The notes beneath the pieces were generated by a model that saw nothing but the letters and a program-made list of their open reading frames with translations, did no database searches and was not told the origin of the DNA. A program made the translations under genes and the position numbers. Below are positions 34,466 through 44,498 of a stretch of DNA of 64,000 bases, piece after piece. Origin of the DNA: G965202665 sp965243835 (GTDB taxonomy: Bacteria > Actinomycetota > Acidimicrobiia > Spongiisociales > Spongiisociaceae); the NCBI GenBank assembly GCA_965243835.1, contig OZ251578.1:620001-684000 (forward strand), in the 5' to 3' direction. Position 1 is the first letter of the stretch. The number at the start of each line of letters is the position of its first letter.

Positions 34466-35485
34466 GTGAAGGTTGACTACTACCTGCCGGATGTTGATTT
34501 GGGGCGGGTCGCCGAGCAGGCGGCTTGGGCGCAACGCGTCGGCTTTGACGGGCTTTTCACCGCCGATACCAGCCACAACCCTTTTTTCCCGGTGGCGGTT
34601 TCTGTAGCCGCGGCCCCCGACCTGGATTACGGAACGGCCATCGCGGTGGCCTTCGCCCGCTCTCCGATGGTAGTGGCCCAGGCCGCGTGGGATTTGGCTT
34701 CACTGACCGGCGGGCGCTTTCTGCTCGGTTTGGGCACCCAGATCAAGCCGCACATCGAACGGCGTTTTTCCATGCCCTGGGGTTCGCCCGCCTTACGCCT
34801 GGCCGAGTACATATCGGCCCTGCGGGCCATCTGGAACACTTGGCAGAACGGGGAACCGCTCCGTTTCAAAGGGGTTTTCTATTCGTTCACCCTGATGACC
34901 CCGTTTTTCGATCCGGGCCCCATCGAGCATCCGGACATACCCGTCTACATCGCCGGGGTGGGTCCGTTGATGGCCCGGCTGGCCGGGGAGATGTGCGACG
35001 GCTATCACGTGCATCCCTTCCACTCCCCCCGTTATCTGCGGGAGGTGACCTTGCCCGCCATGGAGAAAGGAGCCCGCTCCGAGGGCCGCACCCTGGACGA
35101 CGTGGAGATGACTTCCACCGTGTTTGCGATAACCGGCCGGGACGAGGCGGAGATGGCGGAGATGCGGAGGGCGGTGAAACAGCAGATCGCTTTTTACGCG
35201 TCCACGCCCGCCTATCTGGGGATGTTGGAATGCCACGGCTGGGATTTCGGGCCTACATTGACCGCCATGTCCAAACGGGGGGAGTGGTCGGATATGGCCG
35301 ATGTCATCCCGGACGAAGCGGTGGCGGAAGTGGCGGTGGAGGCCCCGCCGGAGGAGCTGGGGGCGGCGGTGCGGGCCCGCTATGACGGCTTGCTGGACCG
35401 GGCCGGCCTCTACCCCTACGGAGCCGCCTTGGACAGGCTCACCGACGAGCAATGGTCCGCCATAGCGCAATCCATGCGCGGGTGA
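34466..35485 (+). CDS. Luciferase-like (F420-type) oxidoreductase
   Basis: 339-residue TIM-barrel enzyme of the LLM class, mycobacterial F420 type. VDYYLPDVDLGRVAEQA, AQRVGFDGLFTADTSHNPF, TAIAVAFARSPMVVAQAAWDLA, LTGGRFLLGLGTQIKPHIERRF and YIAGVGPLMARLAGEMCDGYHVHP are class signatures. The substrate is unknown. Start: GAGGAGG ends at 34459, directly against the ATG at 34460, but 6 bases before the in-frame GTG at 34466, which I prefer. Divergent from the small membrane protein. Confidence 0.88.
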   Translation: MKVDYYLPDVDLGRVAEQAAWAQRVGFDGLFTADTSHNPFFPVAVSVAAAPDLDYGTAIAVAFARSPMVVAQAAWDLASLTGGRFLLGLGTQIKPHIERRFSMPWGSPALRLAEYISALRAIWNTWQNGEPLRFKGVFYSFTLMTPFFDPGPIEHPDIPVYIAGVGPLMARLAGEMCDGYHVHPFHSPRYLREVTLPAMEKGARSEGRTLDDVEMTSTVFAITGRDEAEMAEMRRAVKQQIAFYASTPAYLGMLECHGWDFGPTLTAMSKRGEWSDMADVIPDEAVAEVAVEAPPEELGAAVRARYDGLLDRAGLYPYGAALDRLTDEQWSAIAQSMRG

Positions 35486-35524
35486 CGCATCGCCCGGGAA
35501 CTCCCGCTCCCGTGAGGATACCGG

Positions 35525-37495
35525 TCAGGGGCGGCGGGCGCCGAGGTTGATGCGTTCGGCCACTTGGGCCGCTTCCTGGCCGGCCGCGTACAGGTCGCGG
35601 GGGCGGACCGCATCCCCGATGGCGTAGACCTCCGCCGGCGACCCGGCCCGCAACAGCTCCTCGTACAGGCGGTTGCGGGGGATGCGGCCGCCGACCACCA
35701 CCGCCCCCGCGGACAGAGCAAACTCCTCCCCCCGGTTCTGCACCAGCACCTGCTCCCCGACGACGGCCTCGGCGGTGCTTTCCAGGTGAACCTCCACGTC
35801 CGGGTCGGCTTCCAGCTCCATCGCCAAAAGCAACCCGTTGAACTCCCCGTCGGAGGCCAGCGCCCCGCCCGGTTCCACCAACCGCACCCCTATCCCCAGT
35901 CGTCGCAGATGGGCGGCCACCGTGCATTCCGCGTAGCCGCCGCCCAGGATTACCGCCTCCCCCCGCCACTGTTCCGCGGGACGTTCCAGAGCGCCGAACA
36001 GGTTGAGCAACGGCAGGTCCGGGGAGACATTTTCCAGGCGGGCCGCGGGCCGTCCCCCCTCCGCTCCGGCGGCGACCACCACCGCATCCGGTTCCAAGGC
36101 CGCGATCCCGGATGCGGAGGCGGGCGTCCCGGTGCGCACCTCCACCCCCAGCCGGGCCAATTCCCGTTCCAGCCAGTCGGCCAACGCCCCGTATTCGGCC
36201 GCCGCCCGGCCCAGATAGCGCAGTTGCCCGCCCAGCCGATCGGAGGCTTCCAACAGAATCACCCGTTGCCCGGACATCCCCAAAAAGCGGGCGGCGTGCA
36301 GTCCGGCCGGGCCGCCTCCCGCCACCGCTACCCGCCTTCCCTCCGCCGTCGGCGGGAACGTCCGCGTCCCCTCGAACGCCGACTGCGGGTTGGCCGCGCA
36401 TCCGGCCGGGGTGCGCGCGACGGTCAGGTTGACGCAAGTGTTGCAACCGATGCAGGGCAGGATGGCCTGCGGGTCCCCTTCTTCCAGGCGCCGGACGTAG
36501 CGGGGGTCGGCGTGCAAACCGCGGGCGATGGTCACAAACTCAAACCCTTCCCGTTCCATCGTTGCTTGCGCGAACGCCGGGTCGTTCATCCGCCCGGCGA
36601 CGCTCACCGGAGCCCGTCCGTCCAGAGCCCGCCGGATGACCGCCGCCTCCCGCAGGAATCCGCCGGGGCCGGCCTCCGGGCCCGGGAAGATTTTGGCCAT
36701 GGACTCGTAGGAGCCTCCCGCCACGTCGATCAAATCAATCCCGGCCGCGGCCAGCATCACCGCAAACCGGGCCGATTCTTCCGCCTCCAAACCGCCCGCC
36801 ACGTATTCATTCGCGGAAAGCCGGTAGCCGATCGGGTAGTCGGGTCCGGTTACTTCCCGGACGGCGGCCAGGACCTCCAAGGCGAACCGGGCCCGGTTTT
36901 CCAGGCTCCCCCCGTAGTCGTCCCGGCGCCGGTTGGAGCGGGGGGAGAGGAACTGCCCCAACAGGTAGCCGTGGGCCCCGTGCAGATGGATCATGTCCAC
37001 TCCCGCCCGCAGGCACCGCTCCGCGGCCCGGGCGAAGTCGGCGGTCACCCGCCGGATATCCTGCGCGGTCATCTCCCGGGGCAGGGACCCGGCGTCCATA
37101 AAGGAGGAGGCGACGGGGGAGGGGGCCAGCGGACGGCGGTGATGCACCGCGGCCGAGGATTGGCGTCCGCCGTGGTTGAGTTCCATGGCCAGGTTGGCCC
37201 CGTGTTCGCGCACCGCCTCCGCCATGCGCCGCAGTCCGGGGAGCACATGATCGGCGTGGCACCCGACTTGATAGGGGTTGCCCCGGCCCTCCGGCGAAAC
37301 GTAGGCGGATTCCAGCGTAATCAGGGCCGCCCCGCCCCGGGCCCGTTCCGCGGAGTAGGCGATGTAGCGCTCGTTGAGGGAGCCGTCGTGGTCGGCCATG
37401 GATTTTTCCATCGGTCCGGCGATGATGCGGTTGCGCATATGCATCCGGTTGATCCGGCCCGGTCGCAGAAGGTTCTCAAAGGCCACCCGCCGCAC
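35525..37495 (-). CDS. Old-yellow-enzyme/2,4-dienoyl-CoA reductase-type flavoprotein
   Basis: 656-residue two-part enzyme. The FMN TIM-barrel half has FENLLRPGRINRMHMRNRI, ELNHGGRQS, HLHGAHGYLLGQFLSPRSNRR.D and RGLHADPRYVRRL. Then a 4Fe-4S cluster site, CIGCNTCVN with an upstream-neighbour GC, and an FAD/NAD(P) half with VAVAGGGPAGLHAARFL and AVILGGGYAECTVAAHLRRLG. Such enzymes reduce conjugated enoyl-CoA or related double bonds. It is the last gene of a reverse operon with Tm-1-like, PEP-hydrolase-like and SDR genes. Confidence 0.9.
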   Translation of the reverse strand: MRRVAFENLLRPGRINRMHMRNRIIAGPMEKSMADHDGSLNERYIAYSAERARGGAALITLESAYVSPEGRGNPYQVGCHADHVLPGLRRMAEAVREHGANLAMELNHGGRQSSAAVHHRRPLAPSPVASSFMDAGSLPREMTAQDIRRVTADFARAAERCLRAGVDMIHLHGAHGYLLGQFLSPRSNRRRDDYGGSLENRARFALEVLAAVREVTGPDYPIGYRLSANEYVAGGLEAEESARFAVMLAAAGIDLIDVAGGSYESMAKIFPGPEAGPGGFLREAAVIRRALDGRAPVSVAGRMNDPAFAQATMEREGFEFVTIARGLHADPRYVRRLEEGDPQAILPCIGCNTCVNLTVARTPAGCAANPQSAFEGTRTFPPTAEGRRVAVAGGGPAGLHAARFLGMSGQRVILLEASDRLGGQLRYLGRAAAEYGALADWLERELARLGVEVRTGTPASASGIAALEPDAVVVAAGAEGGRPAARLENVSPDLPLLNLFGALERPAEQWRGEAVILGGGYAECTVAAHLRRLGIGVRLVEPGGALASDGEFNGLLLAMELEADPDVEVHLESTAEAVVGEQVLVQNRGEEFALSAGAVVVGGRIPRNRLYEELLRAGSPAEVYAIGDAVRPRDLYAAGQEAAQVAERINLGARRP

Positions 37496-37560
37496 TCCTT
37501 GTTGCTCGGGGAATCTTCATGGGGCCGGTGGCGGTCGCCGATCCCGGTTCCATCGGCAGG

Positions 37561-38769
37561 CTAATCGGGTTGCGGGACGGGGAGGGCGGCTTCCACCAGG
37601 GCTTGGGCGAAGTCGGGGTCGTTTATATGACAGTCCATTTCCCGCAGGGACACGGAAGGCGACTTCTCCGCCCGCACTCCTTCCACGTACGCCGCGGTCG
37701 CCTCCGGGTCGTAGAAGGGGCCGCTCGCGACGTCCAAGGCGGAGAACCCCCCGGTGGGGACCAGAATGGCCGTCGGGGCGACGGGGTCGCCCAGCCGCCG
37801 GGCCGTTTCCGCCCCCACCCGGTAGTTTTCCGCGGGGGTGGTGCGCACCAGCGTGACCAGTTCGTTATGCTGATGCCGGGTGCGCGTTTGCAGACGGGCG
37901 GGCACGGTCCGCGCCGGGCCGAAGTTGATCATATCCACCGCTCCCGGGGCCACCGCCTGCGGCGTTCCGTTGCGGGCGGCGGCGGTCAGGCGGTCCGGCC
38001 CCGCCGGCCACCATCCCCCGCACAGTTCATCGGCCAACTCGCTGGTGGTAATGTCCAGCGCCGCCTTCACCAGCCCCCCGGCGACGAAGGTTTCCAGCGA
38101 CCGACCGCCGGTTCCGTTGGCGTGAAACACCAGCGACTCCCATCCTCGCTCCCCCAGAAGCCGGCGGCAGCGGGCGACGCACCGGTTGGTCACCCCGTAC
38201 ATCGTCATTCCCGCCGCCCGCTCCCCCGGGCGGGTTGCGCCCCGTCCGTCCCGCAGGGCGGAGACAGCCACTCCGGCCAGACGGTCGATCATTGCGGAGA
38301 GCAGGTAGTTGCCGCCTTCCACGTCCACGACCGGATAGAGCAGGATCACGTCTCCGGCCGCGGCCAGCGGGCGGGTATCTCCGGCCGTTACCGTGGCCAT
38401 CAGTATTTTGGGCATGCCGATCGGGGCCAGCGGGGCCAAGCGGGTGAACACCACCGCCGCGCCCGAGCCGCCCATGCACACCAGGCCCCCCGCCCGTCCT
38501 TCCCCGACCAGCCGCCCGAAGACGCGGGCCGCCCCCTCCGCCATGGCCGACACGGCCGCGGCCCGCCCCGCTTCCCGCAATTCGGCCAGGGTGCGTCCCG
38601 CGGCTTCCGCCACCGCCGGCGCCGGATAGTCGCATCCATGCTCATCCCCGCTGAACACGCCGGTATCGATGGTTATAGGGTCCTCGCCCCGTCCGCGCAG
38701 TCGTTTCACCAGCAACCGGAACGGTTCGGTTTTGGTGTCAAAGGCCCCCGCTACGACAATTCGGCTCAT
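37561..38769 (-). CDS. Tm-1-like ATP-binding domain (UPF0261) protein
   Basis: 402 residues. IVVAGAFDTKTEPFRLLVKRL, GMPKILMATVTAGDT, DVEGGNYLLSAMIDRLAG, HANGTGGRSLETFVAGG and ILVPTGGFSALD mark the UPF0261/Tm-1 N-terminal family, named for the tomato virus-resistance protein and of unknown catalytic role in bacteria. The next upstream gene encodes the PEP-hydrolase-like domain, which forms the C-terminal half of the same protein in plants and fungi; the pair therefore probably works as a complex. Confidence 0.9.
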   Translation of the reverse strand: MSRIVVAGAFDTKTEPFRLLVKRLRGRGEDPITIDTGVFSGDEHGCDYPAPAVAEAAGRTLAELREAGRAAAVSAMAEGAARVFGRLVGEGRAGGLVCMGGSGAAVVFTRLAPLAPIGMPKILMATVTAGDTRPLAAAGDVILLYPVVDVEGGNYLLSAMIDRLAGVAVSALRDGRGATRPGERAAGMTMYGVTNRCVARCRRLLGERGWESLVFHANGTGGRSLETFVAGGLVKAALDITTSELADELCGGWWPAGPDRLTAAARNGTPQAVAPGAVDMINFGPARTVPARLQTRTRHQHNELVTLVRTTPAENYRVGAETARRLGDPVAPTAILVPTGGFSALDVASGPFYDPEATAAYVEGVRAEKSPSVSLREMDCHINDPDFAQALVEAALPVPQPD

Positions 38770-38853
38770 TCCTTATTATTCCTTTCCGCACCCGTCCGCA
38801 CCCGCCGCGGGCGGGCGCCGCCCGCTTCCCCGCCGTCGCGCTGGCTGATGCGG

Positions 38854-39699
38854 TTATCCCGGGGGGACGGGAAGGCTTATGTCTTTGAAGGAGCGCACCG
38901 TGCCGGAGATGGCCGTCTCCACCGGCAACCGCTCCATGGTGGTGGCCCCTATGAACCCGTAACAGCCCGATTCCCGCATCACCCGCTCCGCCTGTTCCGG
39001 GGTTTCCAGCGGTCCGCCGTGCAACACCACCAGGGCCTCCGGGTTCACGGCGTGCGCCGCCTCCCGGGTGGCGGCCGCCTGCTCGGCGCACTCCTCCAGG
39101 GTTTTGGTAAAAGACAGGTCGGCCCCGATGGAGCCCCCGGTGGTGAGCCCCATATGCGCCACCACCACGTCGGCGCCCGCGGCGGCCATGGCGGGCGTTT
39201 CGTGCGTCTCGTACACGTAAGCCAGGGTGAACAGACCCCGCGCCGCCGCCAGCCGGATCATCTCCACTTCCTTGTCGTAGCCGAACCCGGTCGCCTCCAG
39301 GCTGCGCCGCCACCGTCCGTCGATGTATCCCACCGACGGGAAGTTGATCACCCCGGAAAAACCCATTTCCTCCACCTGTCCCAGGAACCGGCTCATAACC
39401 CGGGTGGGATCGGTTCCGTTCACTCCGGCTATCACCGGCGTGTCGGCGACGACCGGCAACACTTCCCGTTCTCCCATTTCCATGACGATGGCGTTGGCGT
39501 CCCCGATGGGCATCAGCCCGGCGTTGGAGCCGTGCCCGGACATCCGGTACCGGCCCGAGTTGTAGATGAGGATCAGGTCCGCCCCGCCCTGCTCGGCGAA
39601 TTTGGCGGAGATGCCGGTCCCCGCCCCGGCCCCGATGATCGGCCTCCCCGCGGCCAGGGAGCTCCGCAGTCGTTGCCGGATCTGCGCGCGCGTGAACAT
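38854..39699 (-). CDS. Phosphoenolpyruvate hydrolase-like TIM-barrel protein
   Basis: 281-residue TIM barrel of the PEP hydrolase/isocitrate-lyase-like group. IIGAGAGTGISAKFAEQGGADLILIYNSGRYRM, GVNGTDP, GFSGVINFPSVGYIDG, VAHMGLTTGGSIGA and GFIGATTMERLPVE are conserved in the domain fused to Tm-1-like proteins. Its operon partner is the Tm-1-like gene 84 bp downstream. The true substrate is unproven. Confidence 0.88.
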   Translation of the reverse strand: MFTRAQIRQRLRSSLAAGRPIIGAGAGTGISAKFAEQGGADLILIYNSGRYRMSGHGSNAGLMPIGDANAIVMEMGEREVLPVVADTPVIAGVNGTDPTRVMSRFLGQVEEMGFSGVINFPSVGYIDGRWRRSLEATGFGYDKEVEMIRLAAARGLFTLAYVYETHETPAMAAAGADVVVAHMGLTTGGSIGADLSFTKTLEECAEQAAATREAAHAVNPEALVVLHGGPLETPEQAERVMRESGCYGFIGATTMERLPVETAISGTVRSFKDISLPVPPG

Positions 39700-39783
39700 T
39701 TATCTTTCCTCCTTTGGGTGGCTGTGGGTGGTTGCTACGGGTTATTTTGGATAATCGCTACGGAATGTCCGGCGGGTCCCCGG

Positions 39784-40578
39784 TTAATCCGTCATTATCA
39801 GGCCGCCGTTGACATGTATGGTCTGACCGGTGATGAAGGCGGAGGCGTCGGAGGCCAAAAACACCGCCGGGCCGACCAGATCCTCGGCCCGTTGCATGCG
39901 GCCCAGCGGGATGTAGCGTTCATATTCGTACAGGTAGTCGCGGTGATGGGCGTGCATGGGGGTGTCCACCGCTCCGGGGGCGAGGGCGTTCACCCGCACC
40001 CCGTAGGGGGCGACGTCCTGGGCGGCGGCCCTGCTCAAGGCCTGCAGGGCCGCCTTGGCGGAGCAGTAGTCCACCCCGCCTCCGTCCTGGTTGAAAACCG
40101 AGGCCCGGGAGGACCAGGAGCTGCCGATGTTGATCACGGAGCCCCGGCCGGCCTCGGTCATCACCGACAAGGCGGCCCGCATAATGCGCATCGGGGCCCG
40201 CAGGTTGACGCCGTACATCCGGTCCCACTGTTCATCGGTCACGTCCAACATCCCCGCGTACCCCATAATTCCGGCGTTGTTGATTAGCACATCCGCCCGC
40301 CCGCTCATTTCCAAGGCGGCGGCGATTATCCGGTCGGGGGCGTCGTCGTCGGTCACATCGGCGTGCACCGCGGTCGTCCGGGAGCCGCCCTCTTCCAGTT
40401 CCCGGCGGGCGGCGGCCAGGTTGTCCCGGTTTAAGTCCGCCAGCACCAGGTCGGAGCCGCAGGCGGCCAGTCCCCGGGCCAGGGCCAAGCCGATGCCCCG
40501 CCCGGCTCCGGTGACGATGCTGCAGTAGCCGCCCAGGTCGAACAGGTTGCGGGAAACATCGGGTAGCGGCGGGGCCAT
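39784..40578 (-). CDS. Short-chain dehydrogenase/reductase
   Basis: 264-residue classical SDR: cofactor motif VTGAGRGIGLALARG, DVTDDD, NNAGIMGYAG, active-site Ser in NIGSSWSS and Tyr/Lys in DYCSAKAAL, then ITGQTIHVNGG at the end. Likely oxidises a sugar acid or polyol; the substrate is unknown. The ATG is preceded by GGAGGA at good spacing. First gene of the reverse operon leading to the PEP-hydrolase-like, Tm-1-like and OYE-like genes. Confidence 0.92.
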   Translation of the reverse strand: MAPPLPDVSRNLFDLGGYCSIVTGAGRGIGLALARGLAACGSDLVLADLNRDNLAAARRELEEGGSRTTAVHADVTDDDAPDRIIAAALEMSGRADVLINNAGIMGYAGMLDVTDEQWDRMYGVNLRAPMRIMRAALSVMTEAGRGSVINIGSSWSSRASVFNQDGGGVDYCSAKAALQALSRAAAQDVAPYGVRVNALAPGAVDTPMHAHHRDYLYEYERYIPLGRMQRAEDLVGPAVFLASDASAFITGQTIHVNGGLIMTD

Positions 40579-40906
40579 AGCGCGTCCTCCAAGGTCGGGG
40601 GTTGGCGGATGACAACCGCCGGGGGTTGATTTTAACATCCCGCGCGGCCGGATGCGCGGTGCGCGGCATAAGACCGGTTCCTTCCGCCGCGGGAGTCGCG
40701 ACGCCGTCGCTCTCCGCCCCCGGCCCCCGCTCGGCGGCGTTTCGTCCCGCCGGAGGAGGCGCCGCTGAATTTGACGCAAAAAAGCGAGGGGGTAATATGC
40801 TATGGGATAGGCTGATGCCGGTTCTGAATTGGTGGATAGGGTCCCGGCTCCGCAAGAGGGTCCCCGCCGGTTGGCAAATCTATTGAAAGGAAACGAACGA
40901 TACATC
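40579..40906. other. Regulatory region between the SDR and S-layer genes
   Basis: 328 bp without a gene. It holds the S-layer gene promoter (40771-40798) and its leader of roughly 100 bases. On the SDR side I see only the ribosome site. No RNA motif was recognised. Confidence 0.5.
40771..40798 (+). promoter_or_regulatory. Promoter of the S-layer-like gene
   Basis: TTGACG (40771-40776) and TAATAT (40793-40798) with 16-bp spacing, the best consensus promoter in the window. It gives a leader of about 100 bases, as common for abundant surface proteins. Confidence 0.65.
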
Positions 40907-43900
40907 ATGGCTGGAGTGATGCGTAAAGGATGGTTGACGGCGCTGGTGTTGTTGGGATTGGTCGCCGGCTTGCTAGGCGGCGGCGATCGGGCGCTGGGCA
41001 ACCACCCCGACACGGAGAAGCCCGACTACGAGGCCGTGTACTCGGCTTGCGTCGGGCCGGCCCTTGAATCTTTCGGGTTCGAGGACGCGGCGGGTTTGGG
41101 GTCCGAGGACGCCATCAACTGCCTGGCCCACTACGGCGTGACCTTGGGTCGTACCCCGACCATGTTTGCGCCGCGGGAGACCGTTTCCCGGTGGCAGATG
41201 GCCTTGTTCATGTCCCGGGCGGCGAGCGCGGCGGGGATCGTGTTGGAGAACCCGGCTACGGATCAGGGTTTCACCGACATCGGCGGCCTGTCCGAGGCGG
41301 CTCAAAACGCGGTGAACGGTTTGGCCAAGGCGGGTATTATGCCGGGCGTTTCGACTACCGAGTTCAGCCCCAACTCCTCCGTTACCCGTTCCTCGATGGC
41401 GGACCTGTTGGATGCTTTCCTGTCCCGGGCCGCCCCGGGCGAGGGAGGCTTCAACAACGGGCGGTACCAGGATGTTTCCCCGGCGAGCGTCGGCGCCGTG
41501 TTCACCGACATCATCACGGTGACGCGGAGCACGTACAATTCCATTGGGCGCATCTACGAGATGGGGGTGGCCAAGGGATTGGACGTTCATCAGTTCGGGC
41601 CGAATGAGTTGGTGACCCGGGCGCAGATGGCTTCGTTCATTACCAGGGCTTTGGCGCACACGGCGGCCCGCCCGGCCGGTATTACGATTCAGAACGATAC
41701 GGTGGAGTTGGGTCAACAAACCGTGGAGTTGGTGATTTCTTTACGGGATCCGACTTTTCAGCCCCTGGTTAGTCAGTCGGTGGACGTGTTTAGTTCCACC
41801 GATGCCGATTCCGCTTTCGGGGAAGACGGGACCTGCGCAACCAGCGGAGAGGCTTCTCCGGCTCTCGCCAGCGGCGGGGGTCCGTCCAAGTGCGCGATCG
41901 ACTTCGGTGATTTGCAGACCGGGCCCTCGGGGGACGTGACCGGATTGTCCATTGATCTGCAGAGCGCCGACCGTACGGTGTGGGCTTGGAGCGGCGCTAT
42001 CGGTGATACGTTCAACAGTGAAGAAACCACCTCCTCCAGTATTTCCATCGCCTACACCAAACCGGTCGTCAAGGTGGTGCTGACCGATGACCTGTCGGAC
42101 AATCAGCGGTTCCTCAAGTTCGGCGATTCGGTGACGTTTACTTGGCAGGCGGCTGATGAGGATGACAACCCGGTGGCGGAAAGCGGCTACAAGATTCCGA
42201 TTACGGCCACCACGTACGCGGCAGGCGGAGGAGGCGGTTCCGCCGGTCGCACCTACACCACCGACGAGGACGGCAAAGTGGAGTTGACCTTCACCCAGGA
42301 GGGCACCAGCGCCGCGAACGAGACGGCCCGGGTGACGCTGTCGGTCGGCGCCATTACCGGCCCGGCCGTGCCCAGCGGTCAGACTTGGACGGTGACCGAC
42401 AAGGCCACCAACAAGATGATCGCCGCCGACGCCATGATTCCGGATCCGGACGATACCGATGATTCCGACGGTCAAGACATGATGCCCCACCCGGATGCGG
42501 GCCGGTTCGTAGTCAGATGGTCGGAGGCGTCCGCGGTGGCTACCACTTTGAAGTTGGAGAAGCCCAACTCCTTCGTTTTGGCCTCCAACGAGGGCGACGG
42601 AGCCGGCAACACCCTTACGGCCATCCTCACCGACCAGTACGGCGACGGAGTGGGGGGAGGAACGGTCTTCTTCCGTTCCACCGACCCCCTGGGCTTGGGC
42701 GCCCGGGGCGGCACCCCCCAAGATCCGGTCGGAGTGAGGTGCGCCGCTCTAATGCGTAGCGACCGGGAGAACAGCGACGGCTCGGACGAAGACTGCTGGG
42801 TCGGCGCTCCCCGAAACAACCACCGGCGGACCACCAACGCCGCCGGCTTGGCCCGGTTCTCCTACAACCGGGACTCGGAGGACAAGGGCGAAGAGTGGCT
42901 GTGGGCCACCTACAGCTCCGGTTCCGGCGAGGACGCCATAAACCTGGTCAGCGAGCGGCTCTACCAGTACTGGGCAGAAGAGGCCGCCGGACCCGCTTCC
43001 GGTCCCATCCTGGAGGCGGACACCGACAACAATCAGATTCTGATTTACGACGAGGGCCCGACGCTGATCAACTACGACGGCAACGACCAGCTGGTCAACT
43101 TGGACGGGCCGGGCTCGTTCGCCGCCTTCGGCAAACAGCTGGACCGCGCGGACGACGCCGATCCGCCCACCCACATCGCGGTGGGTTCTTATCGGGACAA
43201 GGTTTCCGAAGTCAGCAAAATCACATTGGAGCGCAAAACGCGCATTTCCTCCGCGCTCACTGGCGACTTGGCGGAGGAGATCGCCGGGTCCTTGGGCCTC
43301 AGCGCCGATGTGGACGCTTCCGATGGCGGCGTGATCGTTATCGGCAACGGGACCGACAAGGTCTGGGTTTTCGACGGCGTCGACGATGAAGAACCCCAAG
43401 AGTTGACCGAGTCATCCACGGAGAACTACGGGTGGGATGTGGCGATCAGCAATGACGGCGCCGCGATCGTGGTCGGCGACCCGGGCGCGTCTTCCAATGT
43501 CGGCGCGGTGTACGTCTACACCCGGGATGACGACGGAGCGTACGCCAAGGCCGCCACCTTGACTGATAGCATGAACGGACCCGGGGAAAGCGGCACCGCC
43601 TCCGCTACCGACGGCAATTTCGGAGAGAGCGTGGACATTTCCGGCGACGGGATGACCATTGTAGGCATTGCCCCGGATGACGCCAGGGACGCCGGTAGCG
43701 AAATCGACGGCAAGATCTACAGCATGCCCGACGGCGGTTGGGCTGATAACGATACTCCCGATCATACGATTTCCGTCAACGCAGTTACGGGCGGTCGCGG
43801 GGTCAGCATCTCCGATGACGGTACCGTTATCGCGGTCGGGGTCTTCAATCAGAGCAATGGCGACGGGGGAGTGATGATCGCCCAGGCTCCGTCCGGCACT

Positions 43901-44467
43901 TGGAGTACCACCGCCGCCACCGCGACTGTCGCCTTGGACGTGAGCGGCGATGACGAGTTCGACGCGGCGCGGGGCTTGGGGGCCAACGTGAAGATTTCCG
44001 GGGACGGCACGGTCGTCGCCATTCCGGGTTCTCCCCGTCTCTACGCAGCCGGCGCCGACAACTATCGGGAGGTGGTATACCTCTTCACTGCGCCGGGGGA
44101 CGGAACTTGGGCGGCCGCTAACACCGACTACGCCAGGTTGACGTTGCCCGGACTTTTGAACGGGGCCGAGTTGCCGCCAGGTACCGTGACCTCGGAGGGC
44201 ATCGGCCAACGCTTCGCCGAGTGGGTGGACGTCAACTCCAACGGCGGCGAGGTAATCACCGGAAGTTACTTGCGTCCGAACGTCAACAACCGCGGTACCA
44301 TTGTGCTGTTCAAGAGGGATTCCTCCGACGGTTCCTACAATGTGGAGCGTCAGTACATGGGCGCCGGCCCCAACACCGGACTTGGTCGTTTCGGCGCCTT
44401 CTCCGGCGACAACTACATTGTCGGCGTAGACCGTTTCGGGGCCGCCGTCTCCCGCTTGGTGCGCTGA
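40907..44467 (+). CDS. S-layer-like secreted protein: SLH, Ig-like and propeller repeats
   Basis: 1186 residues. The signal peptide (RKGWLTALVLLGLVAGLLGGG) is followed by three SLH-type repeats up to about residue 250 (NCLAHYGVTLGRTP, FSPNSSVTRSSMADLL, LVTRAQMASFITRAL), then Ig-like bacterial domains (about 255-720), then a C-terminal half of 40-60-residue units of the VAISNDGAAIVVGDP / ISGDGTVVAIPGS type, resembling FG-GAP/PQQ-like beta-propeller blades. Wall-anchored surface or S-layer role inferred. ATG 40907 is preceded by GAAAGGAAA; ATG 40919 is an alternative. Only 31 bp separate its stop from rplM. Confidence 0.85.
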   Translation: MAGVMRKGWLTALVLLGLVAGLLGGGDRALGNHPDTEKPDYEAVYSACVGPALESFGFEDAAGLGSEDAINCLAHYGVTLGRTPTMFAPRETVSRWQMALFMSRAASAAGIVLENPATDQGFTDIGGLSEAAQNAVNGLAKAGIMPGVSTTEFSPNSSVTRSSMADLLDAFLSRAAPGEGGFNNGRYQDVSPASVGAVFTDIITVTRSTYNSIGRIYEMGVAKGLDVHQFGPNELVTRAQMASFITRALAHTAARPAGITIQNDTVELGQQTVELVISLRDPTFQPLVSQSVDVFSSTDADSAFGEDGTCATSGEASPALASGGGPSKCAIDFGDLQTGPSGDVTGLSIDLQSADRTVWAWSGAIGDTFNSEETTSSSISIAYTKPVVKVVLTDDLSDNQRFLKFGDSVTFTWQAADEDDNPVAESGYKIPITATTYAAGGGGGSAGRTYTTDEDGKVELTFTQEGTSAANETARVTLSVGAITGPAVPSGQTWTVTDKATNKMIAADAMIPDPDDTDDSDGQDMMPHPDAGRFVVRWSEASAVATTLKLEKPNSFVLASNEGDGAGNTLTAILTDQYGDGVGGGTVFFRSTDPLGLGARGGTPQDPVGVRCAALMRSDRENSDGSDEDCWVGAPRNNHRRTTNAAGLARFSYNRDSEDKGEEWLWATYSSGSGEDAINLVSERLYQYWAEEAAGPASGPILEADTDNNQILIYDEGPTLINYDGNDQLVNLDGPGSFAAFGKQLDRADDADPPTHIAVGSYRDKVSEVSKITLERKTRISSALTGDLAEEIAGSLGLSADVDASDGGVIVIGNGTDKVWVFDGVDDEEPQELTESSTENYGWDVAISNDGAAIVVGDPGASSNVGAVYVYTRDDDGAYAKAATLTDSMNGPGESGTASATDGNFGESVDISGDGMTIVGIAPDDARDAGSEIDGKIYSMPDGGWADNDTPDHTISVNAVTGGRGVSISDDGTVIAVGVFNQSNGDGGVMIAQAPSGTWSTTAATATVALDVSGDDEFDAARGLGANVKISGDGTVVAIPGSPRLYAAGADNYREVVYLFTAPGDGTWAAANTDYARLTLPGLLNGAELPPGTVTSEGIGQRFAEWVDVNSNGGEVITGSYLRPNVNNRGTIVLFKRDSSDGSYNVERQYMGAGPNTGLGRFGAFSGDNYIVGVDRFGAAVSRLVR

Positions 44468-44498
44468 CAATTTGCCGGAGGACCCTCTCAGGAACGCC

